A stretch of DNA of 64,000 nt, taken from positions 1,054,001 through 1,118,000 of the forward strand of contig NC_006049.2 in NCBI RefSeq assembly GCF_000006445.2, written 5' to 3'. The translations under genes and the position numbers were made by a program. This document shows positions 9,668-19,961 of this stretch, in pieces. This DNA is from Debaryomyces hansenii CBS767 (Eukaryota > Ascomycota > Pichiomycetes > Serinales > Debaryomycetaceae). Each line of letters begins with the position of its first letter. The stretch's first letter is position 1. The notes under the pieces were generated by a model that searched no databases, had not been told where the DNA came from, and saw only the letters and a list, made by a program, of their open reading frames with translations.

Positions 9668-10228
9668 CGGACCTAATTAATGTTCAGCTGCAAATTATCA
9701 CCACTGTCGGTGTTTGAAATATGCGTCGGAAAAGTTGTTATCAAATATATCTCAGGGTCTTCCAAATGTGGGTTACCAGTACTTTTTATGTCCATTTCTT
9801 GCGCAGATTCATCGTGCTGGTTGTAATCCCCATATTGTATGATCACCTCTATATAATTAATATGCTAGTGAACAATCTGAAACAAGCTTTTGTGGGAATC
9901 TGCGGCTTCCTGCCTAATTCGGAAAACACTCCAAACCCTTACGCTAGACCTACACCAGACCTTACACCAGAAAAATCTCCATCACGACATTCGTATAATG
10001 TCGCGCATTTGTCTGTTGGATCGTTCGGCGCGGAACTTTCAACCGACGTCGTTCGCAAATTCTGGACTTACACCCCCGAAGAATGGCTCGGTTCTTGCAC
10101 GACGGGCCCGGTTCTCTCCCAGTAGGCGGATTTCTACAATCCGTTAACCAAGATGAGCCAGATATAAGAAGAGAAGAAGTAACATACCGGGATATTATTA
10201 CTTTAAAGTATAATTGGAAGGAGATAAT
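9668..10228. promoter_or_regulatory. Divergent promoter region STE5 / PDA1
   Basis: A 561-bp bidirectional spacer, more GC-rich than most spacers here. It holds an inverted repeat CGACATT-N5-AATGTCG (9985-10003) and a TGAAACA heptamer. A 134-codon ATG frame (9721-10125) crosses it, but I see no domain in it and overlapping frames of similar size exist on both strands, so it is not called as a gene. Confidence 0.5.
9878..9884 (+). promoter_or_regulatory. TGAAACA, possible pheromone response element
   Basis: A perfect TGAAACA, the Ste12 binding heptamer in S. cerevisiae, lies 211 bp upstream of the STE5 start. A pathway scaffold could plausibly be under Ste12 feedback. It is a single copy of a 7-mer, so chance is a real possibility. 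Confidence 0.3.
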
Positions 10229-11425
10229 ATGATTAGCCGTAGCATTACACACCAATTGGCTAGGGGCGCCGGTGTCATGGGCAGAAGAACCATGGCCAGC
10301 GCATCCAGCGACTTAGTTAGCATCAAATTGCCAGAATCATCATTCGAAGGGTACAACTTGGAAATTCCAGAATTAAGCTTCGAAACTGAAAAGGACACGT
10401 TATTGCAAATGTACAAGGACATGATCATTATCAGAAGAATGGAAATGGCTTCGGATGCTTTGTACAAGGCCAAGAAGATCAGAGGGTTCTGTCACTTGTC
10501 GATTGGACAAGAAGCGGTTGCTGTTGGTATTGAGGCTGCCATCAACAAGAAGGATTCCGTGATTACGTCGTACAGATGTCACGGATTCACATACATGAGA
10601 GGGGCATCTGTCAAGGAAGTTTTGGGAGAATTGATGGGTAAGAGATCAGGTGTTTCTTACGGTAAGGGTGGTTCTATGCACATGTATGCACAAGGATTCT
10701 ACGGTGGTAACGGTATTGTGGGTGCACAAGTTCCATTGGGAGCCGGTTTAGCTTTTGCTCACAAGTACAGGGGTGAAGGAAACTGCACTTTCAACCTTTA
10801 CGGTGATGGTGCCTCCAACCAAGGTCAAGTTTTCGAATCGTACAACATGGCCAAGTTATGGGACTTGCCATGTGTTTTTGCGTGTGAAAACAACAAGTAC
10901 GGTATGGGTACTTCTGCCTCAAGATCGTCTGCCATGACCGAATACTACAAGAGAGGTCAATACATTCCTGGTTTAAAGGTCAACGGTATGGATATTTTGG
11001 CTTGTTACCAAGCCTCCAAGTTCGCTAAGGACTGGTGTACTTCGGGTAACGGTCCATTGGTCTTGGAATACGAAACCTATAGATATGGTGGTCACTCCAT
11101 GTCTGACCCTGGTACCACTTACAGAACTAGAGAAGAAGTTCAACACATGAGATCTAGAAACGATCCAATTGCTGGATTAAAGGCCACCTTATTAGAATTA
11201 GACATCGCTACTGAAGAAGAAATTAAGTCTTACGACAAGGCTGCTAGAAAATACGTCGACGAACAAGTTGCTGAAGCTGAAGCCGATGCTCCACCTGAAG
11301 CTAAGATGGATATCTTATTCGAAGACGTCTACGTTCCTGGCTCTGAAATCAAGGAATTAAGAGGTAGAATATCCGATGACACCTGGAACTTTGAAAAGGG
11401 TACTTTCTCCAACAGGGTTTACTAA
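10229..11425 (+). CDS. PDA1: PDA1, pyruvate dehydrogenase E1 alpha subunit
   Basis: 398 codons from ATG 10229; the longer open frame begins at a TTG. The N-terminus ([19 protein letters not shown]) is Arg/Ser-rich without acids, as expected for a mitochondrial presequence. The thiamine-diphosphate motif is present: GDGASNQGQ ... ending in CENNKYGMG. The phosphorylation loop [16 protein letters not shown] carries the Ser that E1 kinase modifies in this family. The enzyme decarboxylates pyruvate with E1 beta in the mitochondrial pyruvate dehydrogenase complex and feeds acetyl groups to E2. Codon choice is strongly biased (GGT, TTG, AAG), consistent with high expression. Confidence 0.98.
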   Translation: MISRSITHQLARGAGVMGRRTMASASSDLVSIKLPESSFEGYNLEIPELSFETEKDTLLQMYKDMIIIRRMEMASDALYKAKKIRGFCHLSIGQEAVAVGIEAAINKKDSVITSYRCHGFTYMRGASVKEVLGELMGKRSGVSYGKGGSMHMYAQGFYGGNGIVGAQVPLGAGLAFAHKYRGEGNCTFNLYGDGASNQGQVFESYNMAKLWDLPCVFACENNKYGMGTSASRSSAMTEYYKRGQYIPGLKVNGMDILACYQASKFAKDWCTSGNGPLVLEYETYRYGGHSMSDPGTTYRTREEVQHMRSRNDPIAGLKATLLELDIATEEEIKSYDKAARKYVDEQVAEAEADAPPEAKMDILFEDVYVPGSEIKELRGRISDDTWNFEKGTFSNRVY

Positions 11426-11741
11426 TTTGTTTGATCCCACTAAAACGAGATGCCATTCTATAGATTATGACCATCATCCATTGTTTATTAGTTTTCTTTA
11501 ATAAAACAAAATTTAATATGAAATGCACTATGCTGTAGAATTGCCTTGTAGTATGCAACATTTTCATTCTCTGGAGTGATGATCTGGTCTTCTTGTCATG
11601 AAGAAGTTGTTTTGTTGAAGTGTTTTGATTGTTATACCATGAAAGACGAAAGTTACACAAAACCAATTTTGCAAAATAGTAATGAGTTTAAAGTGAAATA
11701 TATCTTAGATACTAAATACAACATAGACTTATTGAACAAAG
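11426..11741. other. Intergenic spacer PDA1 / BRR2
   Basis: A 316-bp tandem spacer with AT-rich 3'-end signals (TTTAATAAAACAAAATTTAA around 11498-11517). An ATG at 11639 opens a 42-codon frame that runs past the BRR2 ATG out of frame and stops at 11767, a possible overlapping upstream ORF if the transcript starts early enough. Confidence 0.5.
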
Positions 11742-14700
11742 ATGCAAGAACCAAATCCAGAGTTTAATAAACAATACAAGTATGAGGAAATGTCAAATAA
11801 GGTGTTGCGAAACGATCGCACTCGCCGAAGAGATGACAAGGATGATTCTAATCCAGTTTCATTGGCAGGCCAAATATCAGTTAAAGATATGGGTACGAGG
11901 GTTTCCCAAGAAAAGACTAGTGATAGGCCAGTAATAAAAGAAAAAGATATACCGAAGCAGTCAAATCCTAACAACTATTCGTATACGGGGACTTTGGAGA
12001 ATATTTCTTATCATCCTACCAATGAAGAGACTGCTCATATATTTGACTTGATAATGGTGGAAATCCACAATTTCTTGCCTGATTCTAGTCATGATGTTAT
12101 AATATCAGCGGCTGATTCAGTATTAGAAATATTGAAACAAGAAGACACTCCTCCTGCTGAAAAGCGGAAAGAGATCACAGAATTATTGGATACAAAAATT
12201 AATGATATTGAGTTCAATGGATTGATTAATTTGGCAAAGAGAATTACTGATTACGACATCCAAATGATATCTGAAGATATGGATAATGAAGATAATGATC
12301 AAGGCATTGCTGTTATGTTTGACAATAGTGACGAGGAAGAAGATGACGGAATAGAACATAACGTCGCGGAAGAGGTTGAAGATGATAAACAACCTGAAGT
12401 TAGCGAAGAAGCAGAAAATGGCCTTAATGATGAGGCAGTAATCAAAACTAATGATAAACCTTCTAAAAAGGAAACCATTGTGGTTCCATTACATGAAATT
12501 GATCAATTTTACCTTCAAAGAAAAATCTCATCCACTTTAGTAGACTCGGATCCTTCTATTATACAACAAGTTACTAATAAATTCGTGCAATTTTTATCAT
12601 CTTATGAACTATCAACGAGAGAATTGGAAAATGAGTTAATGGAATTAATGAATTACGAACATTTTGACCTCATAAAGTTTTCTATAGAAAACCGTTGGAG
12701 ATTGGTATTCAAGATTAAATTCCTAGAAAATGAAAGTGAGGAGTCTAAACAAAAAATATTGGAGGATATGGCAAAATTAAAGCTTGATTCTTTGATTTTG
12801 GAATTTGAAAATCAGAGTGAAGATGCAACCCCAGGTAAAAAGAGAAAACTATCCCAAGACGACGACGACGAGTCTAATAAAAAGACTAAAACGAGCATAA
12901 TAAAGCCTAAGAGAGAACCTAAGATTGTTGATTTGGACTCAATGAGCTTTGACCAAGGTTCACACTTAATGACTAATACAAAAATAAAACTTCCCCAAGG
13001 TTCATATCAACAAAACAAGAAACTATATGACGTGATCAGCATTCCGCCACCTTCACCACCCCCATCATTAGAAGAATGCAACGAAAAACTTGTTTCTATT
13101 TCTGAATTACCAGAGTGGACTAGATGTGTTTTCCCTTCTTCGGAAACGTCATCGTTAAACCGTATTCAATCCAAAATTTTCCCACTGGCATTTAATTCAG
13201 ACGAGAATTTATTGATTTGTGCTCCAACAGGAGCTGGTAAGACTAATGTTGCGATGCTTACTATTTTGAGAGCTATCCATAATTACAGAGATCCTGAAAC
13301 TGGACAATTAGATCTTCGAAACTTTAAGATTGTTTATATTGCTCCATTGAAGGCCTTGGTTCAAGAACAAATGAGGGAGTTTCAGAGACGTTTAACAGCA
13401 AATTTCGGAATAATTGTCAATGAGTTGACTGGTGACTCCAGTTTATCTAAGCAGCAAATCAGTGAAACTCAAGTTTTAGTTACTACCCCAGAGAAATGGG
13501 ATGTAATCACAAGAAAAAGTTCTGACTTATCTTACACGAACTTGACAAGATTAATTATCATTGATGAAATTCATTTGTTGCATGATGAAAGAGGACCTGT
13601 ATTGGAAAGTATAATTAGTAGAACATTACGGCAGGTGGAGTATACCAACGATCCAGTAAGATTAGTTGGTCTTTCGGCTACTTTGCCTAATTATGAAGAT
13701 GTTGCGAATCTTTTGAGAGTTGACTTCAAAAAGGGATTATTCTACTTTGATTCTTCGTACAGACCATGTCCATTAGAACAACAGTTCATTGGAATCAAAG
13801 AGAAAAAAGCAATTAAGAAGTTAAGTGCAATGAATGAAGCTTGTTATGATAAATTGTTAGACTGTGCTAATAATAAACATCAAATGATTATATTTGTTCA
13901 TTCAAGAAAGGATACATATAAAACCGCAAAATGGTTGCATGAAAAGCTAGTACAGGATGACAAATTAGATGTTGTTTTAAAGCTGGATTCCGGTTCTAGA
14001 GAAATATTAAAACTGGAAGCGGAAGAAATGGATAATAGGAGCTTGAAAGAAATTGTACCTGCTGGTTTTGGCATACATCATGCCGGTTTGAATAAACGAG
14101 AAAGAAGTGTTGTTGAAGATTTGTTTGCACAAGGTCACTTACAGGTTTTGGTATCTACGGCTACTTTAGCATGGGGTGTTAATTTACCAGCACATACTGT
14201 TGTTATTAAAGGAACAGAAACATATAGTCCTGAAAGAGGTACGTGGGTTCAGCTATCGCCTCAAGATATCTTGCAAATGCTTGGTAGAGCAGGTAGACCA
14301 AGGTATGATAAGAGTGGTGAAGGGGTTATTATTACTTCTCAGGATGAAATTCAATACTACCTTGCTATTTTGAATCAACAACTTCCAATCGAGTCTCAGC
14401 TTATGACTAAATTAGCTGATAATCTTAATGCGGAAATTGTATTGGGAACAATAAAATCTAGAGAGGATGCTGTTAACTGGTTAGGCTATACCTACTTGTA
14501 TATTAGGATGCTTAGATCTCCTGCATTATATCACGTTGGTGCTGATTATAAAGATGACGAAAACCTTTATTGGAAACGAGTTGATTTGATTCACTCTGCC
14601 TTGACGATTTTACATGAGAACAAATTACTTGTATATAATCATGAAAACGGAGACATAAAATCTACGGAGTTAGGGAAGATATCATCGCATTATTATATTA

Positions 14701-17700
14701 ATTACGAGACCATCAACATGTACAACAACCAGCTAAAGCCATGGCTGACAGAGATAGATATTTTGAAGATTTTTTCAATGTCTGGTGAATTTAAATTTAT
14801 TCCGGTGAGACAAGAGGAAAAAATAGAGGTGGCTAAATTATTGGAAAAATGTCCCTTTCCTATAAGAGAAAATCCAAATGATCCGTTGGCCAAGGTAAAT
14901 GTTTTACTTCAAGCATACATCTCGAGATTAACTTTAGACGGGTTTGCATTGATGGCTGATATGATCTATATCACACAATCTGGTGGAAGGCTTTTGAGAG
15001 CAATTCACGAAATCACATTGCGAAAAAATTGGTCGGCATTATCAAAGATTACTTTAGACTTGTGCAAAATGGTGGAAAAAAGAATGTGGTTAACAAATTC
15101 TCCATTCAGACAATTTGGAGCATTAGTACCAAGGGAGATCGTGAAGGCGAGTGAAAATTCCCATTTGCCTTGGGTGAGTTATTTTAACCTTAATGCTTCC
15201 GAGCTTGCTGAAGCTATTAATTTTAAAGGCAATAGCCAGAAGGCATACGACTTGTTACGCCAATTTCCCAAGCTAACATTAAACACATATGCACAACCTA
15301 TAACCGCTAGTTTACTTAGAGTTCAGCTTGAAGTTATTCCGGATTGGAAATGGAATCCAAGCATTCACGGAAATTTTGAGCTGTTTTGGTTGTTGGTCGA
15401 AGATTGTGGCGGAGAAAAGATTCTCTTTTCAGACTACTTGCGTATTTATAGAAACAATGCTGAGAAAGAGCATTTAGTGGAATTCACAATACCAATTTTA
15501 GACCCCGTCGAGCCGGTATATTTCATCACTCTTATAAACGAAAAGTGGTTACATTCTGCATGGAGGGTTCCATTGGTAATTACCGACATGAAAATTCCAA
15601 AGAAATTCCCGCCATTTACAGATCTATTAGATTTACAGAGTATTCCAACCGCATCATTGAAGATACCCGAGTTTATTGAAACCTTTGAATTTAGTTATTT
15701 CAACAAATTTCAATCACAAGTTTTCCAGGCTTTATTCAATTCTAATGAAAATGTTTTTATTGGGGCGTCAAAAGGTTGTGGTAAAACTGTATGCGCAGAA
15801 TTGGCAATTTTGAAGCATTGGAAACAAAATAAAGGAAGAATTGTCTACATCAATCCTACACAGGAGATTATAGACAAGCAACTCAAGATATGGAGAAAGA
15901 TTTACTCCAAAATAACGGAACCTAGCAAAGTAATCAATAAATTAAGTGGTGATCTAACTACAGATATTGGTTTATTATCGTCAAGTCATTTGGTTTTAGC
16001 AACACCTGAACAATTTGAATTTGTTTCAAGACGGTGGAGACAAAGAAAGTCAGTTCAGGCAATTGAATTGCTTATAAATGATGATGCACATATGGTTGGT
16101 AACGGCTCCAGAGGAATTGCGTATGAAATTCTTGTTGCACGGATGAGACTCATTTCCACGCAGGTGGAGAATGGTCTAAGAATAATAGCGTTGTCTAATT
16201 CTTTGTCAAACGGTAGAGATTTTGGAGAATGGATTGGATGTACGAAGCAGAATGTGTTTAATTTTGATCCTTCCAATAGGTTCAACAAAATCAAAGAAAT
16301 TAGACTTCAGGCTTCTAACTTCAATGATAATGATTCTTTCATGCAATCATTGATTAGACCTTCGTATCAATTCTTGAAAGATAATACTAAGGAAGGTAAA
16401 TCGATTGTTTTTGTGCCAACTAGGAAACAGTGTATTGAGACCGCCTTTAAATATATTCAACACTCAAGTAACGATAATTGGTCGTTGTTAAGAACAGATT
16501 TAGAAATTTTAGAGCCATACTTGAAAAGAATAACAGATAAGAGTTTAACGGAATGTCTTTCCCGTGGTATAGGGCTTTATTATAATAATATGAGCCAGAC
16601 AGACAAATTAATCATTGAAAAGTTATTTAATAACAATGTTTTAAGTATTTTAATTGCTTCAAAAGACACTTGTTATTATTGCCCTTCAGCGAATAATATT
16701 GTTGTTCTTAGTACTCAAGAATTTGAAGGAAAGGAGCATAGATTTATCGACTATTCAATTAACAATATATTGGAAATGGTAGGATGCTGCAAAGATGATG
16801 TCAATGAAGCCAAATCATTAATATTCACTAATTCAGCCAAATTGAATTATTACAACAAGTTTTTAAACGAAGCTTTGCCAATTGAAAGTTTTTTGAATGT
16901 TTGTTTACCGGACGCTTTTATAACGGAGGTTAGTACGAGGACTTTCAAGACCAGACAGGACTGTATTGACTGGTTAACATTTACTTACTTTTATAGAAGG
17001 CTTTTAGCAAATCCAAGCTTTTATGATGTTAAGGATACATCTCATCTTGGTATTTCAGAATTCTTGTCTGTATTGGTTGAAAGCACATTGAAGGAACTAG
17101 AGGAAGCTAAAATTATTGAAATCGAGGAATCCGAAGACAGCGAAGAGTCAGGCGAAGAAGAGGAAGAAATTGTTCCATTGAATGGAGCAATGATTTCTGC
17201 TTACTACAATGTTTCGTTTAATACGGTAAAGGAATTTAATAGATTAGGAAACAAGACAAAGTTGAAGGGTATTCTAGAGATTATCACATCAGCATCGGAA
17301 TTTGATGTATTGCCAATAAGACAGAATGAAGAAGCAATTCTAAGCAAGGTACATAACAAGGTGCCGGTTAAAGCGTCAGATGTTGACTACGAATCGCCAT
17401 ATTTCAAAGCATTCTTGCTCTTGCAAGCCCATTTTTCAAGAATCCCATTGCCACTAGATCTAGCTAATGACCAAAAAGTTGTATTGGAAAGCGCTCTAAA
17501 GATATTATACGCCTGTATTGATACCTTGTCTAGTGAAGGATACCTAAATGCCATTCACGCTATGGATTTGTCTCAAATGATCGTGCAAGCTGTTTGGAAT
17601 AGAGATAATCCTTTGAAACAAGTTCCATATTTCGATGAAGCAATTTTGAATAGATGCAAAAAAGGTAAAGTCGAAACTGTTTATGATATCATGTCTCTAG

Positions 17701-18179
17701 AAGACGAAGAAAGAAATGATATATTGAGATTGGGCGACGACAAGTTAAATAAGGTTGCAGAATTTGTTAACCAATACCCTAATATTGATATCAGCTACGA
17801 ATTAGATTTATCTGAGACAGTAAAATCTAACGAACCTAAGGAAATCATCATAAAATTGGAAAGAGATGAAGATATGGATGATTTAAATGTTGTGGCTCCT
17901 TTTTACCCTTTCCCCAAGAAAGAGTCATGGTGGATTGTTATAGGCGATGCAAGCTCTAGGCAATTGTACGCTATCAAAAAAGCTACTATTGATAAAGAAT
18001 CTCAACGCATAAAGATGGAATTCACTATTCCAAATGCTGGTCACCATAACTTATCGATTTGGTGCATGTGTGATTCGTATGTTGACGCTGACAAAGAAAC
18101 TTCTCTTGAAATAGAGGTTGAAGAAGGCGAAGAAGGCGAAGAAGCTGAAGCTGACGACGAAAATGAAGAAGAAGAGTAA
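11742..18179 (+). CDS. BRR2: BRR2, U5 snRNP RNA helicase
   Basis: 2145 codons, the usual size of Brr2. There are two Ski2-like helicase cassettes, each followed by a Sec63-type unit. Cassette 1: Walker A APTGAGKT near residue 490, DEIH box near 608, SATLPN motif III, and QMLGRAGRPRYD motif VI. Cassette 2 has a degenerate P-loop (GASKGCGKT near 1342) and DDAH in place of DExH near 1447, consistent with the inactive regulatory cassette known in Brr2. The N-terminal ~450 residues are acidic and include a basic patch (GKKRKL). The protein unwinds U4/U6 during spliceosome activation in the nucleus. The very acidic C-terminus (EEGEEGEEAEADDENEEEE) is a low-complexity tail. Confidence 0.97.
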   Translation: MQEPNPEFNKQYKYEEMSNKVLRNDRTRRRDDKDDSNPVSLAGQISVKDMGTRVSQEKTSDRPVIKEKDIPKQSNPNNYSYTGTLENISYHPTNEETAHIFDLIMVEIHNFLPDSSHDVIISAADSVLEILKQEDTPPAEKRKEITELLDTKINDIEFNGLINLAKRITDYDIQMISEDMDNEDNDQGIAVMFDNSDEEEDDGIEHNVAEEVEDDKQPEVSEEAENGLNDEAVIKTNDKPSKKETIVVPLHEIDQFYLQRKISSTLVDSDPSIIQQVTNKFVQFLSSYELSTRELENELMELMNYEHFDLIKFSIENRWRLVFKIKFLENESEESKQKILEDMAKLKLDSLILEFENQSEDATPGKKRKLSQDDDDESNKKTKTSIIKPKREPKIVDLDSMSFDQGSHLMTNTKIKLPQGSYQQNKKLYDVISIPPPSPPPSLEECNEKLVSISELPEWTRCVFPSSETSSLNRIQSKIFPLAFNSDENLLICAPTGAGKTNVAMLTILRAIHNYRDPETGQLDLRNFKIVYIAPLKALVQEQMREFQRRLTANFGIIVNELTGDSSLSKQQISETQVLVTTPEKWDVITRKSSDLSYTNLTRLIIIDEIHLLHDERGPVLESIISRTLRQVEYTNDPVRLVGLSATLPNYEDVANLLRVDFKKGLFYFDSSYRPCPLEQQFIGIKEKKAIKKLSAMNEACYDKLLDCANNKHQMIIFVHSRKDTYKTAKWLHEKLVQDDKLDVVLKLDSGSREILKLEAEEMDNRSLKEIVPAGFGIHHAGLNKRERSVVEDLFAQGHLQVLVSTATLAWGVNLPAHTVVIKGTETYSPERGTWVQLSPQDILQMLGRAGRPRYDKSGEGVIITSQDEIQYYLAILNQQLPIESQLMTKLADNLNAEIVLGTIKSREDAVNWLGYTYLYIRMLRSPALYHVGADYKDDENLYWKRVDLIHSALTILHENKLLVYNHENGDIKSTELGKISSHYYINYETINMYNNQLKPWLTEIDILKIFSMSGEFKFIPVRQEEKIEVAKLLEKCPFPIRENPNDPLAKVNVLLQAYISRLTLDGFALMADMIYITQSGGRLLRAIHEITLRKNWSALSKITLDLCKMVEKRMWLTNSPFRQFGALVPREIVKASENSHLPWVSYFNLNASELAEAINFKGNSQKAYDLLRQFPKLTLNTYAQPITASLLRVQLEVIPDWKWNPSIHGNFELFWLLVEDCGGEKILFSDYLRIYRNNAEKEHLVEFTIPILDPVEPVYFITLINEKWLHSAWRVPLVITDMKIPKKFPPFTDLLDLQSIPTASLKIPEFIETFEFSYFNKFQSQVFQALFNSNENVFIGASKGCGKTVCAELAILKHWKQNKGRIVYINPTQEIIDKQLKIWRKIYSKITEPSKVINKLSGDLTTDIGLLSSSHLVLATPEQFEFVSRRWRQRKSVQAIELLINDDAHMVGNGSRGIAYEILVARMRLISTQVENGLRIIALSNSLSNGRDFGEWIGCTKQNVFNFDPSNRFNKIKEIRLQASNFNDNDSFMQSLIRPSYQFLKDNTKEGKSIVFVPTRKQCIETAFKYIQHSSNDNWSLLRTDLEILEPYLKRITDKSLTECLSRGIGLYYNNMSQTDKLIIEKLFNNNVLSILIASKDTCYYCPSANNIVVLSTQEFEGKEHRFIDYSINNILEMVGCCKDDVNEAKSLIFTNSAKLNYYNKFLNEALPIESFLNVCLPDAFITEVSTRTFKTRQDCIDWLTFTYFYRRLLANPSFYDVKDTSHLGISEFLSVLVESTLKELEEAKIIEIEESEDSEESGEEEEEIVPLNGAMISAYYNVSFNTVKEFNRLGNKTKLKGILEIITSASEFDVLPIRQNEEAILSKVHNKVPVKASDVDYESPYFKAFLLLQAHFSRIPLPLDLANDQKVVLESALKILYACIDTLSSEGYLNAIHAMDLSQMIVQAVWNRDNPLKQVPYFDEAILNRCKKGKVETVYDIMSLEDEERNDILRLGDDKLNKVAEFVNQYPNIDISYELDLSETVKSNEPKEIIIKLERDEDMDDLNVVAPFYPFPKKESWWIVIGDASSRQLYAIKKATIDKESQRIKMEFTIPNAGHHNLSIWCMCDSYVDADKETSLEIEVEEGEEGEEAEADDENEEEE

Positions 18180-18268
18180 TCGATGTAGTATTTAAACTGT
18201 ATATTAGTATAATATGTAATATAATTGATCAATTCGTGATAATTTTGAAAGTGCGTCGTGAAAAAATA

Positions 18269-18275
18269 TTAGTCA
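18269..18275 (-). promoter_or_regulatory. TGACTAA, Gcn4-like site upstream of TRP4
   Basis: On the minus strand TGACTAA differs by one base from the Gcn4 half-site consensus TGACTCA and lies about 70 bp before the TRP4 start. TRP4 is an amino-acid biosynthesis gene of the class that general control regulates. Single weak site; inference only. Confidence 0.3.
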
Positions 18276-18344
18276 CCATAATGTAAGTAAAACTAATATA
18301 GTTTACTTTGCTAATTAGTAGAAAGAATTATAGATTGAAAGAGG

Positions 18345-19454
18345 ATGACTACCAATAGTAAGAACATTTTGACGCCATATATCAAGTCGTTATTTTTAGA
18401 ACCGCCAAATCTAACTGCAAATGATTTGGCCATGGTGCTAAAATGTATATTTAAAGGTATACCTTCAGATATTCAGACTGCATCATTTTTGACGGCATTA
18501 AGAATGAGAGGATTGGACCATGAACCCGATTTTATTGCAGCAGCCGTTAGAACTATACTAGAGTTTTCGAACATCATACCATCCGATTTAGTGGATTCGA
18601 GAGGATACATAGATATAGTGGGTACCGGAGGTGACGGTCAGAATACGTTCAATGTGTCCACATCATCGGCCATCGTGGCTGCGGGTATGGGGTTGCCTGT
18701 GTGTAAGCACGGGGGTAAGGCATCGACTTCTACATCGGGTTCTGGTGACTTGTTGAATTGCTTGGGTGTTGAATTGATGAAGGTTACCAGCCAAACGGTT
18801 CCTGCCATCGTGAAGAAAACGAACTTCTGCTTTTTGTTTGCCCCAGCATTCCACCCTGGGATGCAACAAGTAGCAGCAATAAGAGGCCAATTGGGTGTTC
18901 CAACCATTTTTAATATTTTAGGTCCATTGATTAACCCAATTCCGATCAGAGCAAGAATATTAGGTGTTTACAGTGAAAAACTAGGTGAGTCATATGCACA
19001 AGCGGCAGCCAAATTGGCATCAGAAAGCGATGTTCACAACAAAACTATGGTTGTATTTGGTGACATTGGTCTTGATGAAATCTCGCCTATTGGTATAACA
19101 AAGTGTTGGTTGATCGACGAACATGGCAAGATCACCAGGAAGACCATTTCTCCAAAGGATTTCAACTTACCAGAAAACGAAATCAGCAAGGTTAAATCTG
19201 GAACCTCCAAAGAAAATGCTGAGATATTGTTGCATATTTTACGTCAAGACCACCCTGACTTCAAAATCAATTCGAATGACATACCAAACCACCCGATTGT
19301 TGACTACATCTTATTAAACAGTGCAGCATTAGCAGTAGTAGCTGGTCTTACTGAATCGTGGGTTGAAGGTGTTGAGATTGCAAAGAAATCCATTCTCAGT
19401 GGTGCTGCCATGAGTTGTTTAGACAACTTCAAAGAAGCTATAAAGGATATGTAA
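18345..19454 (+). CDS. TRP4: TRP4, anthranilate phosphoribosyltransferase
   Basis: 369 codons, close to the fungal family length. It joins anthranilate and PRPP to give phosphoribosyl-anthranilate, the second step of tryptophan synthesis in the cytosol. The phosphoribosyl-binding loop GTGGDGQNTFNVSTS is intact near residue 92, followed by KHGGKASTSTSGSGD and the anthranilate-binding region FLFAPAFHPGMQQVAAIRGQ-type helix with the conserved LGVPTIFNILGPLINP. The gene follows BRR2 after 165 bp and has the same orientation as SPC110 downstream, near which it also lies in S. cerevisiae (YDR354W, YDR356W). Confidence 0.97.
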   Translation: MTTNSKNILTPYIKSLFLEPPNLTANDLAMVLKCIFKGIPSDIQTASFLTALRMRGLDHEPDFIAAAVRTILEFSNIIPSDLVDSRGYIDIVGTGGDGQNTFNVSTSSAIVAAGMGLPVCKHGGKASTSTSGSGDLLNCLGVELMKVTSQTVPAIVKKTNFCFLFAPAFHPGMQQVAAIRGQLGVPTIFNILGPLINPIPIRARILGVYSEKLGESYAQAAAKLASESDVHNKTMVVFGDIGLDEISPIGITKCWLIDEHGKITRKTISPKDFNLPENEISKVKSGTSKENAEILLHILRQDHPDFKINSNDIPNHPIVDYILLNSAALAVVAGLTESWVEGVEIAKKSILSGAAMSCLDNFKEAIKDM

Positions 19455-19961
19455 GTGCCATTAAGGACTATATCTCTATCCAAAAGAACGGATTCAAAAC
19501 TATTTATATGAGATATATACCATTATAGACGACATACACTAAGTTTTCCTAGATATATAGAAACTTTCACAGCCAATGACATCAGTTGTTCATTCCACGA
19601 ATCCCCTTGCATTGAAATCGATTCCCAATCAATATGGATCTTATGCAATTTTCAACAATCTATGGATCCAAAGACCTTACTTTTTCCCTCTACATTTATG
19701 AGTTGGCTTCAGTAATGTTATATGATATAGTGATATTGGAACCATATGAAGAGAACCATCATGTGATCAATATTTTGTGTCGCGCTTTTTTCTTCAACTG
19801 TAAACAAACAAACCACATAGATAACAGTCTTAAGATTAAACCCTTTAATCTAGATTAAATAGAACTGGAAGATAACTAGTTTGGTGTATAAATAATACTT
19901 TTGAATAAAGATAACTTGACGAAAATCTTTTTACCGGAAGAAAACTGAGTTATAGGTATCG
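19455..19961. other. Intergenic spacer TRP4 / SPC110
   Basis: A 507-bp AT-rich spacer. It contains a 74-codon ATG frame (19634-19858) with no recognisable feature and a composition like non-coding sequence, and TATA-like TATATGA/TATAAATAATA runs near 19721 and 19886. No MCB (ACGCGT) site is visible despite the cell-cycle role of SPC110. Confidence 0.5.

Noticed and set aside
9311..9676. 121-codon plus-strand frame opposite the STE5 N-terminus
   Set aside because: Shadow frame in the GC-rich 5' end of STE5; no independent support.
19634..19858. 74-codon ATG frame between TRP4 and SPC110
   Set aside because: Composition matches AT-rich spacer; no motif and no evidence of constraint.
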